In this document: positions 35,880 through 45,795 of the stretch, one piece after another | How positions within the stretch are numbered: position 1 is the stretch's first letter | How the letters are laid out: every line of letters starts with the position of its first letter | Origin: Gammaproteobacteria bacterium | GTDB taxonomy: Bacteria; Pseudomonadota; Gammaproteobacteria; Berkiellales; Berkiellaceae | Length of the DNA stretch: 64,000 bases | Reading direction: 5' to 3' | Assembly: GCA_016191245.1 (NCBI GenBank) | Contig: JACPOY010000021.1 | Span: forward strand, 124,001 to 188,000 | The notes under the pieces: model-generated | What the model was told of the DNA's origin: nothing | Database searches by the model: none | What the model saw: the letters and a program-made list of their open reading frames with translations, nothing else | Position numbers and translations under genes: made by a program

Positions 35880-38800
35880 ATGGAAAAGTTCATTGAAATA
35901 AAAGACAATGAAAATAATCAATTTGCATTACGTTTGAAAATGTTACTAGGGACGCTATCAAATGAAGATGGTGGTCAAAATTATTTTGAAGTGCTAAATC
36001 ACGAAATCAAAAATTTAAATCAAAAACTCGTATCTCCTAAAAGTCAGCTTGAGAATTATCAAAAAGCTTACCAATTGCAAGAACAATATAATGATGCTTT
36101 ACAAGTTGCTAAACTACGCTGGGGAAAAGCAAATAAAGAATTCGACTTAGGCGCAAATTTAATCAAGGATTTAGCCGCACGTAAAAAAATGTATGAACAA
36201 GGTTTATCCGATTTGCAAGCAACCGAAAGCAAATACGAACAGATGTCATCTTTCATTGAATGTCAGAAGGCCAATTCGCCTTGGCACAGGTTGCAAGAAA
36301 AAGCAGATGAGCTTGATAAGAACAATGTTCTACCTACGACAAGAAGTAGTCTGCTAAAAAAAATACGTTTAGAATGGAAAAATATGGGAAGTTTAGCAAA
36401 ATGTAATGCAAAAGATTTGCTTAACTTTCATAAAGAATTAATCAATTTTGAACAATTTATCGATTTTATTCGGGCATCAATTCCCAAAAACACTAAAAAT
36501 AACATTGATATTAAACTATTAACGCTACTTTCCATCAATGCCAGGAGAATTAATCGTTATCAGATCAAATTACTTTCATCGATGAAATGGAAGCTTAAAT
36601 CTGCAATTTTAAATCACAACTTGCGCTGCGATGATAGCATGTTTGCGTTAACTACATTATTAAAAACAAAAGTTTTTGAACACGATAAAAGAGAAGATTT
36701 ATATAACATCATTGACTTAATTGACATGTCGAAAGAATCTATCGCCCATGATATGGAGTTTAGTGATGTCGTTCAAATATTAAAAATTTTTCGTGATAAT
36801 AATTATACAGAGGGTATAAATATTTGGCTAGAATCACCTTGGATCAAAGATCAAGATAATAAAAACCTAATTAAGCTCAATATTGTAAATAGTTATGCAA
36901 TTCCAAGCAAACTGAAGGATTTAGTCCCTGATAAAATAGGATTTGGTTTTGGTGCAATGCTTCGCTATTGGTATTTTAGAACACATGAAAAATTAAGTAT
37001 ATTCTGGAGTGTATTAAGAAATATGATAGTGGGTGATTATAATGAAACCGCAGCCATTATTAATGAAACAAATCGCCAAGTGGCAGGCTTTGATCTTTTT
37101 GTTCAAGTTTATCGCAGAATGGGATATGCGATGAATTTGAATAATATTAATAAATCGAGTGCTTTTTTAGCGGCATTACAGCTGCCAAAATTAATTGAAT
37201 TGGAAAAAACCAGAGCAAGTACATTCAAACCTTCCTGGTTTGCTGGTGTTTTATTCAAGTGGATTCCTTTATTTAATCGTGCTCATACGTATCAATTTTT
37301 TTCACTTTGGGACAAAGAATTACAAGATGCCAAGCAGGCGATAGATGAGAAATGCGCTAATATAACTCAGTTTATTCTTGAAGATTTTGAAGTGTTATTG
37401 ATGAATAGTATCACACAGCAATCATATTTATTAACACCAGATCTGATGTCAAATATACAATTGTTTATATCAACCTATGGTAAAAAAAGTGACATCGATA
37501 AACTGAAGATTTTATCAGATCCCATCAATATATTGCAAAAATTTGAATTCTTACATCCTGCAAAAGAGGGGGATGTGGTACGCCATCTTAATGACGATGC
37601 ATTATTTTCATTTTTACAGTTTGCTCAAAAGTATTGGACCAATGAACAATATCAGGCAGTGAAAGCGATAGTTGATATCATCATGAAAGCATCCTTTCCA
37701 ATAGAAACAGATGATAATATGCTTACAGCTAAACTTGCTTGCTTGTTGAAGGGGGAAGATAAAAATCAAGCTTATAAGAAATTAATGAATCTTATTGCTG
37801 TCAAATATATATTTTCAACAGGTGATGATGGTAATGAACAAGCTTTTGAATTTTTAAAGAGATTTGCACCTCGCGCAGCTCGTAATTGGCAATCAAAACG
37901 CCAAAATGTTATAGATGAAAAATTTATTATTTTAAACTCACTTTTATCAGTAAGGGTCTCAAAAGAGAGAGATTTATCCAAAGATGATTTGCATGAGACA
38001 AGAGGAGCGCAGCTAAAATATAAAAACTACGCTATGTATATCAACGATATTAAAAATCAAGATATGAAAAATAAAGGAAAAAATCTCAATTTGCTCATTA
38101 AAAAAGCAAGAGATTATGTAGAGGCATATCAAGGTGGTAATGTTCTTTATGCAGATTTGTTGCTAAGGTTATGTTTAGAATCAGATGTAAAAATAATAGC
38201 TCGTTATATCCAAAAGCGATTTTCTTTTCTTCTGGGTACTAAACAAGAGATCCCAGCTGATTCTATCAGTGTGGAAGAACATCAGCTATATTATCAAATA
38301 TCTAAAAATCCCACGTTGGTCAGTGCCTTGCTTGAAATTCTTAATAAGAAATATCATGGTGAGAATACGATGTGTGCGGAGCTTATCTTAACTTTAAATC
38401 ATCCAGATGTTACTGCATGCTATTTTTCAAGAAGGTGGGAAAAATTATTGAGAGATGGCGATTATCATGCTTTGGTGCAAGATAAGAAATTATATAGTGA
38501 TTTTTTAATAAATGATAAATTTGTGCTTTCTGTGAATAAGGCAATAACGTTATATATTGAAAGCTTAGTGAACAATCAAGAATGGGATAAATTTGAATCA
38601 GCAGATTTTTGCCATTTGGTTGAAATCTATGGGAATACTCAAAATAAAGAAACTTATCGCTTACTGATAATTAAAAGGCTATTAAGCAAGAATAATGTCG
38701 ATTCGACGAAAGCATATTTTGGGTTGGTAACGCCCTATCTACATGGTAATTTAGAAAATGAATTGATAACGTTAGAGCCTGCCAAAAAACAATTAACTGA

Positions 38801-41192
38801 AATATTACAATCTCATGTTGATGAATTACGAGAACATAACCGATGGGAAGGACATGCGCAATATTTTTTAGAATATTTTCTTCCCTCGCAAGATAAAAAA
38901 TTATTATATGATATTAGATTCAAATGGTTAGAGGAGTTTTTCAATAACCCCACTAAATTTACTAACAGAATGAATTTGGAACAAATTCCGCTTGATGCAA
39001 AATACCATTATCAAAATAAAGATATTCCTAATGATGCAGTGAGTTTGGAACAATTTTATGGAAAAAGAAAAATTCCATTATTAAAAAATCTTATGATGCA
39101 ATATATTGATAATTTAGATGGGAAAGTAAGCGATGAACATATTAAATTAATCAGTAGTTATTTAAAAGATAATGCTTTTGCGTTAGATGCTGATGGCGAT
39201 TTTTTCTGCAAGAAATTTGAAAATTATCAAAAAATTAAAAAAATAATACATTGTATTAGTAATGGTTTATGGTTAGATGCGATAGCCGCCATCAGTCATT
39301 TATCTCAAGAATTAAAAGGGCTTGAATTACTCCAATTAGCTGAACCAAAAAGAAAACGAGAGAAAATTATTCATGATGAAAATGAATTCCTCAATATATT
39401 GTTGCTAAAATTTGAGAATCAATATAAAGGGATGTTGGTCAACGAGACCATACTTTCAAAAATTGATTTGCTTTCATTTGATGAGCAATCAAAACTATTT
39501 CTAATGGAAAAAGACAAGCTGCATCAAACGATTCAAGATTCGGAGTTGCCTGATGTATTCAAAGAAAAAATTAATCAATTGCATTTAAAAAGTTCTGATG
39601 TTTTTGAAAAGGTCACGAATTTTGTTGGCAATTTACATTTCAACAAATTGCATCTTATTTCATTTAATGAAGAGGATGTGGTTTTATTTTCAAATTATTT
39701 ATCTAGAAAAACTAAGAAATATATTATCAATAAGATGAAATCGATACAAGAATATTTGTCTCATGAAGATCCATTGCATCCAGCTTTATCATCTTTTATG
39801 GGTTTGATGATGAATGAATATCAGGATAAGAAGCATCAAAAAAGAGATCTGATTAAAATTCGCCAGTTTCGATCAAAACAAAAAAACTATCCGGCGCTTG
39901 CGAATGTACTGGCAACTAAACTTATCTCTTCATTAGACAACCAGCAAACGTTAATAAATTATAGTTGTTTTAATGAAAAATATAGCACCTGTCAAAGTGT
40001 TTTTTTACATTATTTAAAAAAACATATACAAATAAAACTCATGAGTAGTTTAGAAAACAATATATTGTTGCTGTCCAATGCAACGCAAATAAATGAGATT
40101 ATTTTTCAGCGAGATAATTGGCTATATCACGGGATATTATATGAATGGTTAATGCGTTTACCAATTGCAGAAAATTCAAATCTTAAGGCCAATGTTAGTA
40201 ACAAAGTACAGCTTTCCATTATCAATGCAAAAAAATCATTGCAATCATTAATTGAAAAATTTGATTTAATTATATCAAATCAAGACTCAAGTTCGCTTAG
40301 TGAAAAAACAGCAACCTATTATCCAAAACCTGAAACTATCAATAATGAACAAAAACTCATCCAAACGGCATTATTTATAAGATCTTTTGGCGATGAATTT
40401 CAAAAAAAAGTGCTAGATGATTTACTTGCGCAAGTTGCTAAACGTCAACGACGTTGCATGATGAAAGGCTTGAGTGGCTCTTTTTTTGAACATTGTTTAG
40501 ATTATGCGGATAAACTTATCATGGTGGCAGGCTCGCCAATTCAAAGAAGCGAAAGTGAACACTTGATTGAAACCTGGAATCGTTATCGTACAGTGAGTTT
40601 AAGACAGGTGCGAGAATTAGCAATAGAAGATGCTTTACCTCAATATATAAAAGAATTTGATAAATCGATATATCAATATTTTATTAAACGGCATAATTTA
40701 TCTGATGATTTTTCTGCTTTAATGCATTCTAAATTTGAACAATGGAATTTATCTCAAGAAATGATAGTGCCCAATCAGCTATTAAAAAAGCATCCCATCA
40801 AAGAATTTCATCAAATTCTGCTTGAAGAGTCCAAAAAGCGATCGCACGGTTTTTTCTATTCAAAACCTTCTGAAAGGGATGCAAATAAATTATTTGTTGC
40901 ATTTTGTTTACATTTACAAGCGCATCAATTGGTTAGTATCTGGAACGAAAGAAAGAAAAGTAATCAAGAGTTATTAAACAAATTTACGCCCCAAGATATT
41001 AGTGAACCTTTAAATGTGCTAGTTAATAATATGAGTAAAAAATTTGATATTGGTCGTGGGGAATTTAATCGTAGTATTCATTATGCTATTTCAAAGAACG
41101 ATGAATATTTTGCTTCATGGTCAATCATTAGCGAACAATCAAAAAAACTCAGTCAAGTGACGCAGACAGTGAAGAGAGTGGCGAGCAGGTAA
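35880..41192 (+). CDS. Very large (1770-aa) hypothetical protein; effector candidate
   Basis: This is the longest gene in the window and I recognise no domain. It has no signal peptide and no clear membrane helix; one mildly hydrophobic patch lies near residue 440. The composition is rich in Lys, Leu, Asn, Asp and Glu, predicted to be almost all helical. Coiled-coil-like stretches occur at about 40-150 and near 1180-1330. The start has GAGG upstream. The long open frame with Lys/Asn-rich codon use matches the low-GC background, so it is not a recent high-GC acquisition. Large helical orphans of this kind are common among Legionellales effectors, but that is only a parallel. Confidence 0.75.
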   Translation: MEKFIEIKDNENNQFALRLKMLLGTLSNEDGGQNYFEVLNHEIKNLNQKLVSPKSQLENYQKAYQLQEQYNDALQVAKLRWGKANKEFDLGANLIKDLAARKKMYEQGLSDLQATESKYEQMSSFIECQKANSPWHRLQEKADELDKNNVLPTTRSSLLKKIRLEWKNMGSLAKCNAKDLLNFHKELINFEQFIDFIRASIPKNTKNNIDIKLLTLLSINARRINRYQIKLLSSMKWKLKSAILNHNLRCDDSMFALTTLLKTKVFEHDKREDLYNIIDLIDMSKESIAHDMEFSDVVQILKIFRDNNYTEGINIWLESPWIKDQDNKNLIKLNIVNSYAIPSKLKDLVPDKIGFGFGAMLRYWYFRTHEKLSIFWSVLRNMIVGDYNETAAIINETNRQVAGFDLFVQVYRRMGYAMNLNNINKSSAFLAALQLPKLIELEKTRASTFKPSWFAGVLFKWIPLFNRAHTYQFFSLWDKELQDAKQAIDEKCANITQFILEDFEVLLMNSITQQSYLLTPDLMSNIQLFISTYGKKSDIDKLKILSDPINILQKFEFLHPAKEGDVVRHLNDDALFSFLQFAQKYWTNEQYQAVKAIVDIIMKASFPIETDDNMLTAKLACLLKGEDKNQAYKKLMNLIAVKYIFSTGDDGNEQAFEFLKRFAPRAARNWQSKRQNVIDEKFIILNSLLSVRVSKERDLSKDDLHETRGAQLKYKNYAMYINDIKNQDMKNKGKNLNLLIKKARDYVEAYQGGNVLYADLLLRLCLESDVKIIARYIQKRFSFLLGTKQEIPADSISVEEHQLYYQISKNPTLVSALLEILNKKYHGENTMCAELILTLNHPDVTACYFSRRWEKLLRDGDYHALVQDKKLYSDFLINDKFVLSVNKAITLYIESLVNNQEWDKFESADFCHLVEIYGNTQNKETYRLLIIKRLLSKNNVDSTKAYFGLVTPYLHGNLENELITLEPAKKQLTEILQSHVDELREHNRWEGHAQYFLEYFLPSQDKKLLYDIRFKWLEEFFNNPTKFTNRMNLEQIPLDAKYHYQNKDIPNDAVSLEQFYGKRKIPLLKNLMMQYIDNLDGKVSDEHIKLISSYLKDNAFALDADGDFFCKKFENYQKIKKIIHCISNGLWLDAIAAISHLSQELKGLELLQLAEPKRKREKIIHDENEFLNILLLKFENQYKGMLVNETILSKIDLLSFDEQSKLFLMEKDKLHQTIQDSELPDVFKEKINQLHLKSSDVFEKVTNFVGNLHFNKLHLISFNEEDVVLFSNYLSRKTKKYIINKMKSIQEYLSHEDPLHPALSSFMGLMMNEYQDKKHQKRDLIKIRQFRSKQKNYPALANVLATKLISSLDNQQTLINYSCFNEKYSTCQSVFLHYLKKHIQIKLMSSLENNILLLSNATQINEIIFQRDNWLYHGILYEWLMRLPIAENSNLKANVSNKVQLSIINAKKSLQSLIEKFDLIISNQDSSSLSEKTATYYPKPETINNEQKLIQTALFIRSFGDEFQKKVLDDLLAQVAKRQRRCMMKGLSGSFFEHCLDYADKLIMVAGSPIQRSESEHLIETWNRYRTVSLRQVRELAIEDALPQYIKEFDKSIYQYFIKRHNLSDDFSALMHSKFEQWNLSQEMIVPNQLLKKHPIKEFHQILLEESKKRSHGFFYSKPSERDANKLFVAFCLHLQAHQLVSIWNERKKSNQELLNKFTPQDISEPLNVLVNNMSKKFDIGRGEFNRSIHYAISKNDEYFASWSIISEQSKKLSQVTQTVKRVASR

Positions 41193-41197
41193 AAGGT

Positions 41198-41284
41198 TGG
41201 TGCCGGAGGAGAGAATCGAACTCACACGATGTTACCATCACCAGATTTTGAGTCTGGCGCGTCTGCCAGTTCCGCCACTCCGGC
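41198..41284 (-). tRNA. tRNA-Leu (anticodon CAA)
   Basis: The minus strand gives a class II tRNA with acceptor stem GCCGGAG/CTCCGGC, discriminator A and an encoded CCA end. The anticodon stem-loop is CCAGA-CTCAAAA-TCTGG, so the anticodon is CAA, reading UUG. The long variable arm (GGTGATGGTAACATC region) and the TTCGATTC T-loop are present. It lies between the 1770-aa gene and yajC. Confidence 0.95.
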
Positions 41285-41298
41285 GTTTGTCGGGGCAG

Positions 41299-41326
41299 AG
41301 TATACTAAAGCCATCGCAATCGTCAA
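41299..41326 (-). promoter_or_regulatory. Sigma-70 promoter of tRNA-Leu
   Basis: On the minus strand TTGACG and TATACT are separated by 16 bases, followed by a GC-rich discriminator (CTGCCCCG). That discriminator is typical of stable-RNA promoters under stringent control. The tRNA starts about 15 bases downstream of the -10 box. Confidence 0.75.
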
Positions 41327-41446
41327 TGGGTTGGGTTTAATGCAATAGAATTTGCCTTTAGCGTCTTCCCAAGGTAGATTGCAAAGCCAAACACGCATTC
41401 TATATATATAAGAATGTCATTCAACTTAATTTCTTGTAGGTGTGAT

Positions 41447-41803
41447 ATGAAAAAAGGGTTATGCATTTTATTCTTAATGGGATTTTCACAAATTGCCCTA
41501 GCTGATGCTGGTGTTGGCGCAGGCCCTTCAATGATGAGCAATATTGTTATGGTTGCCGGCTTCCTGCTTATTTTTTATTTTATGTTAATAAGACCCCAAA
41601 CCAAGCGCGCTAAAGAACATCAAGCTCTCATTACGAATATTGCAAAAGATGATGAAGTGATTACCAACGGTGGTATTTTAGGGAAAGTGCTACGTGTAAC
41701 CGATCAATTTATTGTTATTGCTATTTCTGAAGGCATCGAAGTGAAAGTTCAGAAACAAGCTATTTCCGCGACGTTACCAAAAGGCACCATTAAAAGCATA
41801 TAA
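41447..41803 (+). CDS. yajC: YajC, preprotein translocase accessory subunit
   Basis: This is a 118-aa inner-membrane protein that associates with SecDF-YidC. A hydrophobic N-terminus ends in ALA-DAG, so it may be a cleaved signal or an extra helix. It is followed by the membrane segment MVAGFLLIFYFMLIRPQ and the conserved RPQTKRAKEHQ and TNGGILGKV cytoplasmic region. ATG 41447 has AGGTG upstream; an ATG at 41414 is an alternative. First gene of yajC-secD-secF. Confidence 0.93.
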   Translation: MKKGLCILFLMGFSQIALADAGVGAGPSMMSNIVMVAGFLLIFYFMLIRPQTKRAKEHQALITNIAKDDEVITNGGILGKVLRVTDQFIVIAISEGIEVKVQKQAISATLPKGTIKSI

Positions 41804-41831
41804 AAAGTACTGATAAGGACATAAAGTAATT

Positions 41832-43706
41832 ATGCTTAATAAATATCCTACTTGGAAATACCTACTGTTACTTGGATTGTTAATGGTGGGCATAATTTAT
41901 GCGGCCCCCAATTTATTTGGGGAAGATCCTGCAATCCAAGTGTTGCCTACCACAGGGCATGCCTTCACCGATGAAACACAAAGTAATACGCAAATCAAAG
42001 TGAAAAAAGCTTTGGTTGATGCTGATGTACCATTCAAATCTATCGAATCAGAAGGTCAATCGCTGCTTATTCGCTTTCCTAGCTCTGCTTCTCAAATAAA
42101 AGCAAAAGAAGTTATCAGTGAAAATTTAGGCGAAAACTTCATTGTTGCACTGAATTTAGCACCTAAGACCCCAGCATGGTTAGAGGCCTTAGGCGCTAAA
42201 CCGATGAAATTAGGATTAGATTTACGTGGCGGCGTACATTTTCTGATGGATGTCGATGTGGAATCTGGCATCAGTCGTCGTATTGAAGATGACATGGCAT
42301 CAATGCGAAGCGAATTACGTGATGATAAAATTCGTTACAGGCAAATGGCAAAAGTAGGTGAAACGGGCATCAGCATTACATTTGATGATAAACCAACCTT
42401 AGAGAAAGCTTTATCTATTCTACAAAAACCCGGCTCTGAGTTTGATATTTCCGTCAAAGAACAAGATGACAAACCGCAACTTGTTATGCAAATGAAGGCA
42501 AATATTCTTCAAGACACACGAAATTATACTATCGAGCAATCGATGAGCACGCTTAGAAATCGCGTCAATGAATTAGGTGTGGCAGAAGCGGTAGTACAGC
42601 GTCAAGGGATGAATCATATTGTTGTCGAATTACCCGGTATACAAGACACAGCGCGTGCTAAAGATATTCTTGGCAAAACAGCTACTTTAGAATTTCATTT
42701 ACATGCAAAAGAAGAAACCGCATCGGCAAATCCCGGTGGCTATGCTCCTCCTGGTACGAAATGGTATTTTGAGCGCGATGGTAGACCTTACTTGTTGAAA
42801 AAAAGAGTAATACTGACAGGGGAATCAATTACGGGCGCGATGGTAGGAACCGATGATCGTACCGGCAGACCTGCTGTGGTCGTGCGAGTAGGGGGAGCAG
42901 GTCTTGCTCTATTTAAAAAAACCACAATCGAAAATATTGGTAATTTATTGGGCGTTGTTTACAAAGAAACCAAAACTGATCAAGAAATGGTAAATGGTGA
43001 GTTAGTCAAAAAGAATCATACCAGTGAAGTTCTCATCAGCATTGCCACCATTCAAAGTGCTTTAGGCAGCCAATTTCAAATTACGGGTCTATCACATACT
43101 GAAGCTCAAGATTTGGCATTATTGCTAAGAGCCGGTGCCTTGCCTGCGGCAATTACCATTGTTGAAGAAAGAACTGTTGGGCCAAGTTTGGGACAAGAGA
43201 ATATTCGCTTAGGGATTATTTCCATAGCGGTAGGTTTAGGATTAGTTGTGGTTGCCATGTTGGTTTACTACAGCGTGTTTGGCATTATTGCAAATCTTGC
43301 CTTGCTGATTAACGTCGTGTTGTTAATAGCAATACTATCTCTCGTGGGGGCCACGCTCACGCTTCCTGGTATGGCCGGTATAGTGTTAACAGTGGGGATG
43401 GCTGTTGATGCGAACGTGTTGATTTTTGAAAGAATCAGAGAAGAGCTGAGAAATGGTATGTCAGCTCAGGCTGCCATTCATGGTGGTTTTGAACATGCAT
43501 TAGCTACTATTATCGATGCTAACCTCACTACTCTTATTGTGGGAATTATTTTGTTTAGTATTGGTACAGGTCCTGTGAAAGGTTTTGCCGTCACACTTTG
43601 TATTGGTATTTTAACATCAATGATAACCGCGACCACTGGAACAAGAGCCATCGTGAATCTCATTTATGGTGGTCGCCATGTAACACGCTTACGGGTAGGA
43701 ATATAA
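41832..43706 (+). CDS. secD: SecD, protein translocase subunit
   Basis: SecD is the RND-type, proton-driven partner of SecYEG that helps release proteins into the periplasm. The product is 624 aa, with a single N-terminal membrane helix, a large periplasmic P1 domain (about 30-440) containing KLGLDLRGGVHFLMDV, and five C-terminal helices. The GxxD-type motif VGMAVDANVLIFERIREE is conserved in the fourth helix. The secF gene follows after 3 bases. The length and order match E. coli. Confidence 0.97.
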   Translation: MLNKYPTWKYLLLLGLLMVGIIYAAPNLFGEDPAIQVLPTTGHAFTDETQSNTQIKVKKALVDADVPFKSIESEGQSLLIRFPSSASQIKAKEVISENLGENFIVALNLAPKTPAWLEALGAKPMKLGLDLRGGVHFLMDVDVESGISRRIEDDMASMRSELRDDKIRYRQMAKVGETGISITFDDKPTLEKALSILQKPGSEFDISVKEQDDKPQLVMQMKANILQDTRNYTIEQSMSTLRNRVNELGVAEAVVQRQGMNHIVVELPGIQDTARAKDILGKTATLEFHLHAKEETASANPGGYAPPGTKWYFERDGRPYLLKKRVILTGESITGAMVGTDDRTGRPAVVVRVGGAGLALFKKTTIENIGNLLGVVYKETKTDQEMVNGELVKKNHTSEVLISIATIQSALGSQFQITGLSHTEAQDLALLLRAGALPAAITIVEERTVGPSLGQENIRLGIISIAVGLGLVVVAMLVYYSVFGIIANLALLINVVLLIAILSLVGATLTLPGMAGIVLTVGMAVDANVLIFERIREELRNGMSAQAAIHGGFEHALATIIDANLTTLIVGIILFSIGTGPVKGFAVTLCIGILTSMITATTGTRAIVNLIYGGRHVTRLRVGI

Positions 43707-43709
43707 ATC

Positions 43710-44639
43710 ATGGAACTATTTCATAAACAAACCAAAATAGATTTTATGGGGATCCGTAAAATAACGGCTGTCATTTCCATTATTATTTCTGTTGTATCTT
43801 TGTTCTTTATTTTTACCAAAGGCTTGAATTATGGCTTGGACTTTACCGGGGGTACTCAGCTAGAGCTTCGATATAGCAATCCTATTAGCTTTGAAGATGT
43901 ACGTCATCAACTAGAAACTTCAGGATTTGCTGGTGCTAAAGTTACCCAATATGGATCGACTCGAGACATATTAGTCAAACTAGCCAATAAAGAAGGGGTG
44001 ACTGAACAACAATTAGGGCAGCTTGTTCTTGAAACATTAAAAAAACATGATCCCAATATTGAATTAAGAAAAGTCGAATTTGTCGGTTCTGAAGTAGGTG
44101 AGCATCTTGCAGAGCAAGGAGCGCTTGCTGTTTTAGTGGCCTTATTTGCGATAATGCTTTATATCGCTATGCGTTTTGAATACCGCTTTGGTGTGAGCGC
44201 TGCGGTGTCACTATTGCATGATCCCATCATTATTTTGGGGATTTTTTCCTATTTTCAAATTGAATTTGATTTAGCAACCTTGGCTGGTATTTTAGCCGTC
44301 ATAGGCTATTCATTGAATGATACAATCGTTGTCTATGATCGTGTGCGTGAGAATTTTCGAAAAGTGAGAAAGGGCAGCACCGAAGAGATCATGAATCTTT
44401 CTATCAACCAAACACTTTCTAGAACCATTATGACATCATGCTTAACATTGATGGTTGTAGTGGCTCTTTATTTCTTTGGCGGCGAATCCCTACAGGGATT
44501 TTCATTGTCATTAATTATTGGGATCGTGATTGGTACCTATTCTTCGATCTTTATCGCAGGTGCCTTGGCCTTAGTCATGGGCTTAAGTCGACAAGACCTA
44601 ATGCCCAATGCTAAGAAAGTGGTGGACGATTTACCCTAA
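43710..44639 (+). CDS. secF: SecF, protein translocase subunit
   Basis: This is the partner of SecD, 309 aa. The N-terminal helix is followed by LNYGLDFTGGTQLELRY, a periplasmic domain, and five helices with GYSLNDTIVVYDRVREN, the conserved Asp-containing motif. Its end overlaps the convergent 44636 gene by four bases. Confidence 0.96.
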   Translation: MELFHKQTKIDFMGIRKITAVISIIISVVSLFFIFTKGLNYGLDFTGGTQLELRYSNPISFEDVRHQLETSGFAGAKVTQYGSTRDILVKLANKEGVTEQQLGQLVLETLKKHDPNIELRKVEFVGSEVGEHLAEQGALAVLVALFAIMLYIAMRFEYRFGVSAAVSLLHDPIIILGIFSYFQIEFDLATLAGILAVIGYSLNDTIVVYDRVRENFRKVRKGSTEEIMNLSINQTLSRTIMTSCLTLMVVVALYFFGGESLQGFSLSLIIGIVIGTYSSIFIAGALALVMGLSRQDLMPNAKKVVDDLP

Positions 44640-45616
44640 AAAATCTTTTTGTGGGTTTGGATTGGCGCAGTTGCTATTTGAAGATAAGCTGCAAGAACAT
44701 TTTCTGCTATGCTTTGTTCTTGCAAGTGAATATCGTTAAAACTCTTTTCTTGTAAAAGCTGCTCTTTGTATGTCGAATCAGGTAAAGCCAAGTCTTTTTG
44801 AGTAATGGATGAAATTGTTGCAGCCTGTACTAAAAGAGAATTTCTTAAATTCGATCTTCTTGTATTATGCTCAACATTTTGTTGGTAACTAGCAAATTTA
44901 AAATCATAATGCCCACCAACATGATAAGCCTGAATATTCCACAACACAGGACCTTCATCTGGTACATAAGTAACGGCTTGTTGAACGCTTTGATAATGCG
45001 TCGTGTTATGGATCGTTAAGGCTGCACCCATTTGTTTGGTCAATACGGACAACAGATCATCTGGAATGCTTTCATCGTCATATACATTGGTTATTTCTTC
45101 AGCAACTAAAGTACGATCTGCAATGAGTTGTTGAATATTATCTTGTAAAACGCGTCTAAATACTTGACCTAATAATATCTCTCTATCAAGCGGGTGGTTG
45201 TATAACCGGCATATTTGTAAAAAATTATGTAAATTAGGCTGGCCTGGGAGTTGATAAAATTCATAAAATTTATTCACGATTTCATCAAAAATCGGATAGT
45301 TCTGTGCAAGCTCGTAGATTTGACGTTCTGTTAAACTCAACCAAGTATTAATTACGGTATGTAGGCCACAATTGTTGCGATAACCGCTGGCTTTAGCATG
45401 ATATTGATTGCGATATTGATAATTACGCCAAAGCATACCGCCTGCTGCCAATAATGAAAGACCAGAACTCACATAGGGATGTTCTGTGACTGTTTCAAGC
45501 GCAGGAATAATAATCGGCTCAATGAAGTCGGGAATGTAATCTTTGGCTTGGCAAACAAAAGCACTCGATGCACAAGCGGGTACATAACCTAATAGGGAAG
45601 CAAATTGCTCTAACAT
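44636..45616 (-). CDS. Hypothetical protein with Cys/His protease-like motifs; effector candidate
   Basis: The product is 326 aa and I recognise no named family with confidence. A moderately hydrophobic stretch lies near residues 45-62. Residue Cys83 sits in YRNNCGLHTVINTWL, which resembles the Cys-helix of papain-fold deubiquitinases (OTU D-G-N-C, or N-x-C-G-L). His236 sits in GGHYDFKF, which resembles the OTU-type C-terminal H-Y-D/N. The spacing of about 150 residues fits an OTU-like core. This is a pattern-based suggestion only. The convergent overlap with secF and the isolated position fit an acquired or accessory gene. Confidence 0.6.
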   Translation of the reverse strand: MLEQFASLLGYVPACASSAFVCQAKDYIPDFIEPIIIPALETVTEHPYVSSGLSLLAAGGMLWRNYQYRNQYHAKASGYRNNCGLHTVINTWLSLTERQIYELAQNYPIFDEIVNKFYEFYQLPGQPNLHNFLQICRLYNHPLDREILLGQVFRRVLQDNIQQLIADRTLVAEEITNVYDDESIPDDLLSVLTKQMGAALTIHNTTHYQSVQQAVTYVPDEGPVLWNIQAYHVGGHYDFKFASYQQNVEHNTRRSNLRNSLLVQAATISSITQKDLALPDSTYKEQLLQEKSFNDIHLQEQSIAENVLAAYLQIATAPIQTHKKIF

Positions 45617-45795
45617 AATATGATATCCAGCTAACTAATTTAATTAGTCGTAATTGTAAACGAAACAATTGAATTTACGAGGATTTGTTGATTTTTTGAG
45701 ACAAAAGGTGAATGTTCCCAGATGAAAGAAAGCTAGACAGTGCTTGTCTGAAAATTATATTCTCAGGCCAAACGAGAATTGGAGACTACATACTC

